Part shown: positions 18,802-27,687 of the stretch, one piece after another
How positions within the stretch are numbered: position 1 is the stretch's first letter
How the letters are laid out: every line of letters starts with the position of its first letter
IMG/VR virus record: IMGVR_UViG_3300028581_000001
Coordinates: 1 to 64,000 of that record
DNA from: a virus
DNA length: 64,000 nucleotides
Direction: 5' to 3' (one strand)
Notes under the pieces: generated by a model
The model's database searches: none
What the model saw: only the letters and a program-made list of their open reading frames with translations
What the model was told of the DNA's origin: nothing
Position numbers and translations under genes: made by a program

Positions 18802-19329
18802 TTAGGTTAAATCAATTAAATCAAATTCTTTACTTGTATAAACATCTTTACTAGATACTAATTCAAATACTTGTTTTAAATCTAGATTTGGATTAAGTAA
18901 ATGCATTCAATCAACATAATAAGATCAACTACCAACTGAACAGAAGTCAGCTATCAATGAAACTTCAGTAGGTATAAATCTATATCATTGTTCTTTAATA
19001 ATGAAAGCTGTATCTTTCTTATAATGAATAAAGATAATAATAAATTCAAAATCAGTTGGACATATTTGTTTTAGTCTTGATTGTATCTCATATAACTTCT
19101 CATCATGAGTAAACTCAGGATTAGAAATTATCTTACCTATTGATGTCTTAAGCATTCAAGGTATTATCTTAGGTCCTGATGTTACTATATATATAGCTTC
19201 ATCATAGTCTGTAAGTTCTCTAAATATTTTTAGAATCTTTACATTAGTATCATCAATTCAAACATGTCATCATGTTCATCTTTTATCGGCAGCTATATAC
19301 TTGCCTTTCTTATATATCCCTGTTGTCAT
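18802..19329 (-). CDS. HslV/proteasome-beta-like Ntn hydrolase
   Basis: 175 residues. Starts MTTGIY so that removal of Met exposes an N-terminal Thr, followed by KYIAADKRGTGG (the AAD..T motif of proteasome beta/HslV) and NVKILKIF with the expected Lys. The end FCSVGSGSYYVDGMHLL and SSKDVYTSKEFDLIDL matches the ..GSG..yA.ga... and ..DvyT....id motifs of the family. Phage homologues lacking an ATPase partner are known to me as a group; substrate unknown. It overlaps the nuclease gene by 20 bases and lies 8 bases before the helicase gene. Confidence 0.8.
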
Positions 19330-19891
19330 TGTTAAGCAATGTTAGAAAGTAATCTTTTAATTCAATAAACAATTCTAAGTATCAAGTAGTAACAACTTCA
19401 AATTTGTAATCGTTCTTATCAAGATATAAGATTCCAGATTTAAGTCAGTTCAAATATTCATATCATCATCATTGTATGAAATATTTTTTACTCTTAGTCT
19501 TAGGTTTATAGTCTATGTTCATATCAGTATCAATAATCGATCCTATGTGTGCCATAAGATCAATGGTTCATTGTATATCTTTTTTAAAGTTCACCTCTTG
19601 TCCAATGATTGTTACATCATAAAGAGTGTGGAACTTCATAATCTGTTTATGTACTGTGTCAGATTCTCAATTAAAAAAGTCCTCAGATTCTTTATGTGTT
19701 ATTGTTCATCTTATGCGAGCTGTCTCTAAAGCACCTGCATGATTCCTTTTAACATATTCAAATCAAGGATCTTGTATTAATTTAAGAATAGTAGTTACTG
19801 ATGGCAATCAATCTTGATACCTATCCCAATTACTAGGTAAGGTATCAAGTAGTGAATAACCATTGTCTTCACACCATTGCTTTAATCTCAT
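19310..19891 (-). CDS. PD-(D/E)XK exonuclease-like protein
   Basis: 193 residues. LPSVTTILKLIQDP at about 29-42, RGTITHKESEDFF, then IQGTIDLMAH and MNIDYKPKTKSKKYF followed by a conserved-looking IQGGGYEYL. This is the order of motifs (..GxxxH/E..., GtiDl, iDyKt, QxxxY) in Cas4/RecB/lambda-exo-like nucleases; the Asp of GTID and Asp-x-Lys of IDYK are the metal-site candidates. It fits single-strand-annealing recombination with the neighbouring gene 19894-20958. Confidence 0.75.
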
Positions 19892-19893
19892 TG

Positions 19894-20958
19894 TTAAAAG
19901 TCAGGAGTAGATAAGTCAACTTCAAATACTTCCTTAGCAGTATCTTCGAATGGAATATCTGGCATAGCTTCAAGATCTGCTTTCGTCAATTCTCAAGTAG
20001 ATAATGCAGGTTGACTAATAACTGTAGTAGCATCAGATCAATTAAGAAGAACTTGATTAGGAGAACCCATTCATCAGAATACAGATTTGAAATGTTCAAA
20101 TTGTAATTCTTCAATGAATTTCTTATCTTCTCTGTTATCACCTCATCTAAGAACTACTAGTCAACTATACTCAAACTTAGGCATGAAGTTCTTTTTCTCA
20201 TTCTGTTCAATAGTAAGTTTCAGATCTACCTGCGAATCATCAACTTTATTAACAGTTCTCTTACCATTATATGTTAGAACTTCATTAAGAGGAATAAGTC
20301 ATTCACTTACTGCATACTCAAATGTGCCTGCATCAGGTTCACATACTGATCAATCTCTGAATGTAACTCATAGATTTCTAGTAGCAGTAAAGAATCTAAA
20401 GAACTCTCAATCATATGTTCATCATACAAACTGACCATAGACTACAGCTCATTCAGATAGAAGTGAACCATCAAATGGTTTTCATTCTCTATCTTTCTTC
20501 CTATCATAGAATTGATTATCTCTACCATTTAGAGTTCTAGCTTTAATCATAGCTTTGAAATCTTCTTTACTGAAGAATCATAATGATTTTCCTTTTGCTG
20601 CTAAACCAATTGTATCTGTCTTCTTAAGATACTTTCCATACTCATTCGTATAAAAAGTAATCTTCTCGTTAGCAACAGTACCATTATCCAAAATAGGATA
20701 GATATGTCAGCTATAGAAATAACGAACAGATAAAGGATTAAACACAATAGGACCATCAATGAATTCTTCAACTCAAGTATTAGCTACTTTGAGTTTAAAC
20801 TTTCAAGCTTTATCTTCCTCGATAGGATCACCTATTCTTGGATTATAAATCTTAAGTGTATGAATACCATCCATAACTGAGGAGAATCCTTTCTTATCAA
20901 ATTCGACAGCTTGGTCAAGCATGCCTGTACTAACATTGGCAACAGCCTTATCATTCAT
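19894..20958 (-). CDS. Putative ssDNA-binding/recombination protein
   Basis: 354 residues, start MNDKAVANVSTGML. Beta-rich with many charged loops (LKIYNPRIGDPIEEDK, FRFFTATRNLGVTFRDG) and an acidic C-terminal region containing MPDIPFEDTAKEV. Its place 2 bases upstream of the PD-(D/E)XK nuclease is where phages often encode an annealing protein or an SSB. No OB-fold signature could be confirmed by eye, so the call rests on context and the acidic DIPF-containing tail. The highly expressed gene uses more GGT glycines than its neighbours. Confidence 0.5.
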
Positions 20959-21038
20959 AAAAATGTAAGTTAATAAATAAAATACTTAACTCTATTAAGA
21001 GCTAACGAATGCCATCAATAGATAGCAAACGTCAGATA

Positions 21039-21413
21039 TTAATCTCACATAAGAAAGTTTATCCGAACATCCATTTCAACATCATAATTATTTTTTGATT
21101 TCCAATATAAATCATTTATTTCATCCCGATAAATATCCCATATTTTTCTTGTTACTTTATATTCTAATGAAATATCAGCATGATATATTTTCATTTGAAT
21201 TAATCAATCAGATAGACATTCAGGATCAGAATATTGATTTATATTATTTTCTTTACAATATTTTCTTAACCCTTTCCAATCAATAGAATCTCTAAACATT
21301 TTATATTCTATTTCTGGAATAATTTTTAATGGTACAACATTAGCAATAAAACATTCTGTTTCGTCAAAATATTTTTCTTGTAATAAAACATACTTATCTA
21401 TTAATTCTTGCAT
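21039..21413 (-). CDS. Hypothetical protein
   Basis: 124 residues, start MQELIDKYVLLQEKYF. Helical, with CFIANVVPLKIIPEIEYKMF and KVTRKIWDIYRDEINDLYW. No family recognised. Confidence 0.7.
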
Positions 21414-21433
21414 ATAAATATAGTTAAATAATA

Positions 21434-21476
21434 CAAGAGGTTTTATACACTTTATTAAAGAAAACTTTGTAAACAG
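21434..21476 (-). promoter_or_regulatory. Promoter-like element, copy 7 (degenerate right arm)
   Basis: Left arm AAGAGG and core ttttata are kept, but the right arm reads CACTTT, so the stem is lost, while actttgtaaacag is intact. It stands upstream of the gene starting at 21413. Confidence 0.6.
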
Positions 21477-21478
21477 AA

Positions 21479-21715
21479 CTAAAGCTCCAACTTTGTATAA
21501 TCAATTCAAGCTTCTTTTCATTTCTGAAATCTATCTAGAAGTAATGAATTGATATGATTGTAAATAATATCTTTACTTGCTCATACATAAATTAATTGTA
21601 TTTGAGCATTAATATAAAATTGTTCTTCTTCTGTTAGAACTATTTTATGTTCTTCCATTTCTTCTTGTGTGAAGGAACATCTGTTACCTTCATCATCTAC
21701 TTCTCTACATCACAT
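21479..21715 (-). CDS. Small protein with N-terminal Cys pair
   Basis: 78 residues, start MGCREVDDEGNRCSFTQEE; the two Cys may form half of a zinc knuckle. The rest is helical (QFYINAQIQLIYVGASKDII). No family recognised. Confidence 0.6.
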
Positions 21716-21727
21716 AGTTTTATATAG

Positions 21728-22546
21728 TTAATAAAATAATTTAATTAATTTTCTTTCTTCAACTATTGGATCTCTAATTGATTTTTGTTTATGAAATAAA
21801 TTATGACAATTTATACAAAGATGAATTATATTATTTATATGATGTAAATTTTCATGTTTAGGTTTTTCACTTCTAAAAATAATATGATGATGTTCCCATC
21901 TTAATGAATTATTAGTTCAACAATATTGACAAAATCTATATCAATATTTTGATTCCATTTCTTCATTTTGAATTTTACAATTTTTAATAAACTCATTTCT
22001 TTTATAATGATGATCAAAATTATTATTTCATTTTTTATACATTCAATTTCTATATGCAGGATTATTTTCTCAAATCCTTTGTTCTTTTAATAATATTAAC
22101 TGACATTCTTTTGAACATGTTTTAAGTTTTGTTCTATATCACTTAAATTCTTTTCAACATTTTATACAAATTAAATTATATCTTAATTTTTTTGAATTTA
22201 ATATATATCTTTCTTTATGTTTTTCATAATCAATCTTGGCAAATTCTTTTTTCTTTTTATATAAATTTTCTTTATATATAGGATCATTTAATTTTTCTTT
22301 TAAAAGATTTCTTCATCTTGCTAATTTACATATATGAAAAGAACAAGTTAATTGATTATGTACTTTTTTTATAAACTCTTCTCAACATATAATACATTTG
22401 TGTCAATCTCTTTCATATACTTTACGTATAGTATCTGCATCTAACTTACGTACAGTATTATGTCAAGAGGTTTTATACCTCTTGATTTTGATTGACTTTG
22501 TAGGCTTGGCGAATTTAAAGTCAACGTATGAATCTGTATTGTTCAT
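21728..22546 (-). CDS. HNH homing endonuclease with zinc fingers
   Basis: 272 residues. HKCIICGEEF and ICIKCGKEFKGYR...CSKEC zinc knuckles, then a C-terminal HNH domain: YRFCQYCGTNNSLRWEHHHI, ENLHHINNIIHLCINCHNLF. The pattern of EHHH, N and H fits the beta-beta-alpha-metal fold of free-standing homing nucleases. The only upstream in-frame ATG (22546) makes the ORF pass through promoter-like copy 8 (22460-22506), so the true start could be a later non-ATG codon. Part of an endonuclease-rich segment (21.7-24.3 kb). Confidence 0.8.
22460..22506 (-). promoter_or_regulatory. Hairpin-flanked TATAAAA promoter-like element, copy 8
   Basis: Arms TCAAGAGG and CCTCTTGA (8 bp, the longest) around ttttata, then actttgtaggc. 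It lies inside the 5' part of the HNH reading frame, upstream of the HNH catalytic domain. Confidence 0.75.
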
Positions 22547-22658
22547 ATACTTTATGAAAGTTAATTCTATTATGTCTATATGCTAGGTAACAATCGAATG
22601 AGCAACATACATCTCAATCCATTCTTACAAACTTTTTATTACAAGTTTTACACTTCAT
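22515..22658 (-). CDS. Small four-Cys zinc-finger protein
   Basis: 47 residues: KCKTCNKKFVRMDGDVCCSF followed by DCYLAYR. CxxC...CxxxxC spacing resembles the small FCS/treble-clef-like finger seen at the ends of homing endonucleases (compare the CSKEC finger in its neighbours). Overlaps the HNH gene start by 32 bases in another frame. Confidence 0.65.
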
Positions 22659-22660
22659 TG

Positions 22661-23278
22661 TTATTTATTATTAATAGATATTCAAATATAATCTTTGTAT
22701 GCATTATGTTTAATCCAATAATCAATGCATGCCATTGTAGTTTTTTCTTTAAATTCATCAATATATTTTTGTACTATTTCTATTGCTTCATCACTTCAAT
22801 GTGCGAACTCATGAAATGAGCATATAGTATTAGTTAAGTTTTTGGCCCATGAGAGTTGTTCTCAGGAAATCTCCGAACCATTTAGGCCACCATTAACTCA
22901 ACGTGCTTTCTTGAGCTCAATATATAATGTTATGTGTGAATTTAATGTTGGTATGTATATAACATAATCAGGAAATCATTTAGAAACTCATAGAGCTTTC
23001 TTCTTTGCCATCATGATTATTACTGATCTTGATCAAGATAATCAGGCTTCATTAGGAGTATGTGTAAATTCTATATTTGGATAATTTTCTCTTATAAATT
23101 TAACAAGTAATTTTCAATGATCTGATTCTTTTAATTTTCTATACTCTTTATCTGTAAGTTCTTTTTTTGGTTTTAACTTTCTTCATTGTGTAATATTTTT
23201 TATTCATAACTTATCAAAAATTTCTTTAGATTTTTTTTCTCAAAAAATTTCTTTAGTTTGTTTAAAGCTTAATCACAT
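22661..23278 (-). CDS. VRR-NUC domain protein
   Basis: 205 residues. After a helical N-terminus comes a VRR-NUC-like core: EFTHTPNEAGLSGSR, KGFPDYVIYIPT, TLYIELKKARGVNGG, SGEQLSWAKNLT. PD...ExK is the catalytic signature of this PD-(D/E)XK subgroup of structure-specific nucleases (phage Holliday junction or flap endonucleases). It abuts the HNH gene (stop/start within 1 base). Confidence 0.8.
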
Positions 23279-23799
23279 TATGCAGTTTTAATTAATGAAT
23301 AAAGATTCTTTCTTGAATGTCATGTAAATACTGAAAGTAATGCACTATATTTAATTCAAAACATTCTTGCTATATCACATGGTCTTCTTCATTGATTGAA
23401 TAAATCTATAGCTTTTATAAAATCTTCTTCTTTATATTTAGCTTTAGAATGAGTATCTCATTTCTGAGTTCTTCATTTAATATCTCTATCACGAACATTA
23501 TCTGCATTTGTTCATAAAAAAAGATTATTAATATTATTATTAAATGGATTATCATCTATATGAAGTACATGTCTTGAATCTTTTTCTTCTAATCATAAGA
23601 ATAAATATGCAATAAGTCTTGATACTTTATGTGGATGACCTTTTCAATCATACCGAAGTACTACTCTTGGTTGAGTATATCATCATTCATTAGTAAATCA
23701 TTGTGGAATATATATGTTTCATGTTCTATTATTTCTGATTCTTCAGAATGTAGATCATGAATAATTTTTACAAAAATCAAACTCTTTCCATTGTTCCAT
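23278..23799 (-). CDS. NUMOD/HNH homing endonuclease
   Basis: 173 residues. YTQPRVVLRYDGKGHPHKVS, SRLIAYLFLG, RHVLHIDDNPFNNNINNLFL, GTNADNVRD: this is the H(V)LHIDDNPxNNxIxNL HNH_3 signature with flanking NUMOD-type elements. The C-terminus (AIDLFNQGRRPCDIARMFGI) is a helix-turn-helix likely used for target recognition. Confidence 0.85.
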
Positions 23800-23863
23800 A
23801 AATAGTTAGTTAATAAATAAAAAATTAGTTGTAACTATAGTATATACATTTTTTTTTAAATGC

Positions 23864-23925
23864 AAAAGATTTTATACAAAATCCCCTCGGAATACGAAGG
23901 GATTATCTTTGTAGGCTGTTATATA
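23864..23925 (-). promoter_or_regulatory. Degenerate promoter-like element plus hairpin
   Basis: attttatac core and tctttgtaggct are present but separated by a longer segment holding AATCCC(C)/(A)GGGATT. On the minus strand that hairpin is followed by TTTTG and could terminate transcription from the HNH remnant upstream. Resembles copy 8 in ending with taggct. Confidence 0.5.
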
Positions 23926-24008
23926 GCGTACATTATGTTATAATTTGTCACGAATATTATTAATAATAATATTGTTTTAATTACCATATAGTAAGTTAAA
24001 TAATAAAA

Positions 24009-24306
24009 TTAAATTAAATAATTTTTACTTCATTTTTTCATATTGCAAATATGACAAATAAAATGTATATTATCTAAAGTATGTTCTCATCAATTATTTA
24101 AACTAATTTTATGATCCATATCAAAATTTATTAATTCTTTTTTACATATTTTTACTTGTAGATCTTCTTATTTTATCGTATTCATATTTTTGTTTTTTAA
24201 ATTCTTCTGTATTTTTATAAATATTTATACATTCTTTAGAACAACAGAATACTCTATTGAAATTTGTTATAAATATTAATCAGCATAATTTACAAATCTT
24301 TTCCAT
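24009..24306 (-). pseudogene. Frameshifted HNH endonuclease
   Basis: The ATG at 24306 gives MEKICKLCGLIF, VFCCSKECINIYK, then KIRRSTSKNM and TAA at 24142. Directly after, another frame continues with KKELINFDMDHKISLNNGGE, HTLDNIHFICHICNMKKGS and TAA at 24009, which holds the H-N-H core. Removing one A from the A5 run just before the shift joins both parts. Either a decayed gene, a programmed slip or an assembly error. Confidence 0.75.
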
Positions 24307-24367
24307 ATAATATAATTAAATATTAATATTTAAATTATATATTTATTTTCAAAATGTCAATTTTACT

Positions 24368-24769
24368 TTAATCCTCGAAGTGTGCTAACTCAAGTGGAGC
24401 AAGATTTCTGATTCAATACTTTTTTGCTATTGCTATTAGCAAAGTATAGTTTCAGTTCCAACTAGGAGCTTTTACTTTTGGATCTTTATTTAAATCGAAA
24501 ACAATATCAATTGCTTTTCATTCCAAGTGTTTGCTTTGTATTGTCCGAGTAACTATCTTAGCTGTAGGATTAGCATATTGTACAGGTACTCATGCTTTCT
24601 TAAGAGTTACTACTGATCTTCATTTACCAAATAGTTCATATTGTCTTTGAAGAGTTCTTCTTCATTCAAATATAAAGCAATCTAATCATGCTGCTCTTAT
24701 TTCTTTCCACATATTCTCTACCTTTGTTTTGAATACTTGATCTAATGTAGCTGTTGAATTATCAATCAT
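24368..24769 (-). CDS. M15-family peptidase (endolysin, L-Ala-D-Glu/D-Ala-D-Ala type)
   Basis: 133 residues. FEGRRTLQRQYELFGKGRS, then SKHLEGKAIDIVFDL (SxHxxGxAxD zinc motif), WNGNYTLLIAIAKKYGIR and ELAHFED (final His ligand with the preceding Glu). This is the full motif set of VanY/endolysin T5-like peptidases, at normal length for a phage endolysin without a cell-wall-binding domain. It is the first gene of the late block's downstream end, 6 bases from a fibre gene. Cuts peptide cross-links of peptidoglycan at lysis. Confidence 0.9.
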
Positions 24770-24775
24770 AGTATT

Positions 24776-26410
24776 TTAGTTAACGATTAATTTAGATTCT
24801 CATCAATATGAAATATGAACTGCAGTACTAAATGCTTCACATACAAATAAATGTGTTCATACTCATATAGTATTATTAGTAGTTCATCAATTTATTTTAG
24901 TTCATCCAAGAGAATATATATTAGATAGTGTTGAGCTATTATATATTGTTCACGCATTTATTGTTATGTCTCATCAAGAATTATTATTAATAACAAATGA
25001 ATATGTTTCTCATGGAACAAGTCTATAGAAATCTAAATGGAATACTCATCATGCTGTTACTGACATTCAATTAGTTATATTTTTATATTGTTTAGATCAA
25101 AAGTATGCATCAAATTTTAATCAATCTCATCATGCTAATATTATTTCTGCATAAGGAAATGATACATTTGATTTAAATGCAACTGGTTTATTAAATACAT
25201 TTGCATTTTTGAATTCATTTGTGTCTCATTCTAGATATGCAGGTTTACCTGTAAAAGTTACTCATCATGTCTCATCAACAAATAAATTATCTGTTAATGT
25301 TTCTCATCCAATTGAAGTATATGAAATTGTTCATCAATCTACATATGTTCATGTAGCTTCTTGTTCCATATATATTTCATCTGCATCTGTATATTTTTTA
25401 ATACTAGATTCTCAATATAATGTATAGTATCAAGATGATTCAGTTATTGTTACTGTTTGATCTATATCACTAAATGTTTTAGTAGAAGTTCATATAGGTT
25501 TAATATCTGCTATTGTTTGTCAATTTAATCATGGATTTCATATGTCTCATGGATTTCATTGTTGACCCTTAAGAGATTGTGTTGTTATAAGATTAGTCCA
25601 AGCTATATCTGTTATAAGTTTCCATTGAATCCAAGTGCCAGATTGATCAACTTGCATTTCAATTTCAGCTCAATCAGCTCAAGTTATTTCTGCTACTGTA
25701 TATAGATTGGCCCATTCAGATCATTCTGCATCTACTTTCCATTGAATTTGTCATCATGAATTTCTAAGTATCAATTGATCTCATTGAGGTCATTGAATTC
25801 ATTCATCTCAAGTTTCTCATTGTATTCATTGTGTTCATACTGAATATGTGTTCATCTTAGTTATATTTTGTATAGAAGGTCATGACATTGTTACTACTGC
25901 TATTCTATAAAGAGTTGGTAGAATATCAGTACTAATAAAATAATCATAGTCTTTTATATAAATATAATTAGTTGCTCATGATATCAATGTTTTATTTGGT
26001 AATCATGATGATGTATCAAGATCATCTATAACTACATAGTTACTTGATATAAAAAAGTTTCATCATTTAACTATAAGATCAGTTGCACTTTTTTTGAATG
26101 TATAGGTTTGTTCTTGTGATTGACCTATACAATAATTAAGATAATCAATTGAATTGCTCAATACAACTCTAGCATTATCTAAATGTAACTGTGCTACATC
26201 TCTGTTTACTCAATAAACATATGCTATATTTCAAACAACCCTGTGATGAAATATGCTTTCTTGTGTAACTAATCACGGATCGATTAAAAGAAATCACATT
26301 TGACTACTAGGTGGAGATGATAGATAAACTGCTATCTCTCATGTAGTTTCATTTCACATTGGTTCTGTGAGTGATGATTCGAAATTTCTTTTTAAAGTTA
26401 TATTAGCCAT
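24776..26410 (-). CDS. Collagen-like tail fibre protein 1
   Basis: 544 residues. N-terminal 190 residues form a globular tail-attachment part (MANITLKRNFESSL, DIDYLNYC region), then two collagen-like segments, TQGIQGETGDEGIQGPQG (about 25768-25841) and KGQQGNPGDIGNPGLNGQ, separated by IQWK strands, and a beta-rich C-terminal domain ending GGESKLIVN. In the first segment every third codon is TGA, giving the Gly of Gly-X-Y. Trimeric fibre or baseplate-attached appendage. Confidence 0.85.
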
Positions 26411-26431
26411 AGTATTATTAATTATAAAATA

Positions 26432-27280
26432 TTATTTTGTTATTATTCAATGACTTCCTATACTATCTATTTCATAATGGTATCATATAGTAGATACTCA
26501 TAAAACTCCAGTATAAGTATCGTTTATATTTGCTCAATCTCTAAAAAATCTTCAATGGAATTGTGAGCCTAATTCTTCTGGAACTGGAATATTTGCAAAA
26601 GCCACTGAATGTTTAGCCCAAGCCGTTCATCTTGTTGCGAATTCATTATATATAGTAGTACTCGTGGTAACTGCGACACCTTCTTGAGTAAAAAAATATT
26701 CTAATCAAAGTCTAACCACTCAAACATTTGTTGTTGTAGGATAAGTATGAGCATGAAAAGATAAAACTACAGAGGTTTCTCAAACTGCATTTAATTTTGC
26801 TTTATGTGGTATTTCTCTACAAAATTCTACTACGTCTAATTGACTTGCACTAAATCAAGCTATATGAGTAGTAGTACTTGCAAATGTTGTTAAAGCAGGT
26901 AAATTTCATCATCAAGTTAAGATTGTAGGGTCTACATTATCATCCTCCCAAACTGTTGCTCATCATTCAAATTTAAGAGTTCAATCAGATTCAAATTCTG
27001 TATAATCTCATCAAACTACATCTCAAAGTTTATTATTCCATTCAGTATCATAATCAGTTAAAGATGTTTTTATTAAAATAAATCAGATAGCTCAACCAGA
27101 TGAAACTCATGGTCATGTTGGTCAAGTTGGTCAAGTTGGTCAAATGAAATCTCAGATAGTTCAAGTATCATCTTTATAATTAAGTTTTTTAGTAACCCAA
27201 TCTACGAACATATTTATGTATCCAGATGATGGAGTTGGTACTAATGTTGGGTCTACTGTTTTTTGCTTCCAGAATGACAT
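26432..27280 (-). CDS. Collagen-like tail fibre protein 2
   Basis: 282 residues, start MSFWKQKTVDPTLVPTP. A short collagen run GPTGPTGPTGPG follows at about residue 46, with Gly as TGA (27110-27143). The rest is a beta-rich globular head (TTTHIAGFSASQLDVVEF, GSQFHGRFFRDG). Sits between two other virion genes with spacings of 11-21 bases. Confidence 0.85.
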
Positions 27281-27291
27281 AGTTATTTCGG

Positions 27292-27648
27292 TTAAAGAAT
27301 AGTTATAGTTCAATCATTAATTATTATTCAATCATTAACTAATGGATTTGATACTATATAGTTTTCATATTGATTTATTTGTAGTGTTTCAGTTGATCAT
27401 ATATAGTCTTTTGGATAATATCTTATTTCAGGAACTATATATAATGTATCAAAATATGTTTTAAGTAATGCTTTAATATTAGCCCATGAAATCTTTGAAA
27501 GTAATCAAGACGAATTTTCTATTACAGATATTTCGTCTGCATTATCTAATGAAGTCTTAGTTCATCATGATCATATTATTGATGATGATGAACTAAGGTC
27601 TTCAACTGATTCTAAGTCTCATGTATATTTATTAAGTTCAAATCACAT
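27292..27648 (-). CDS. Small virion protein
   Basis: 118 residues, start MGFELNKYTGDLESVEDL. SGLLSKISWANIKALLKTYF is a common phage fibre phrase (LSKISWANIKALL). Likely a fibre or adaptor subunit. Confidence 0.75.
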
Positions 27649-27687
27649 ATTATATTTTAATTATCTTTATTATAAAGTTAATCATGC

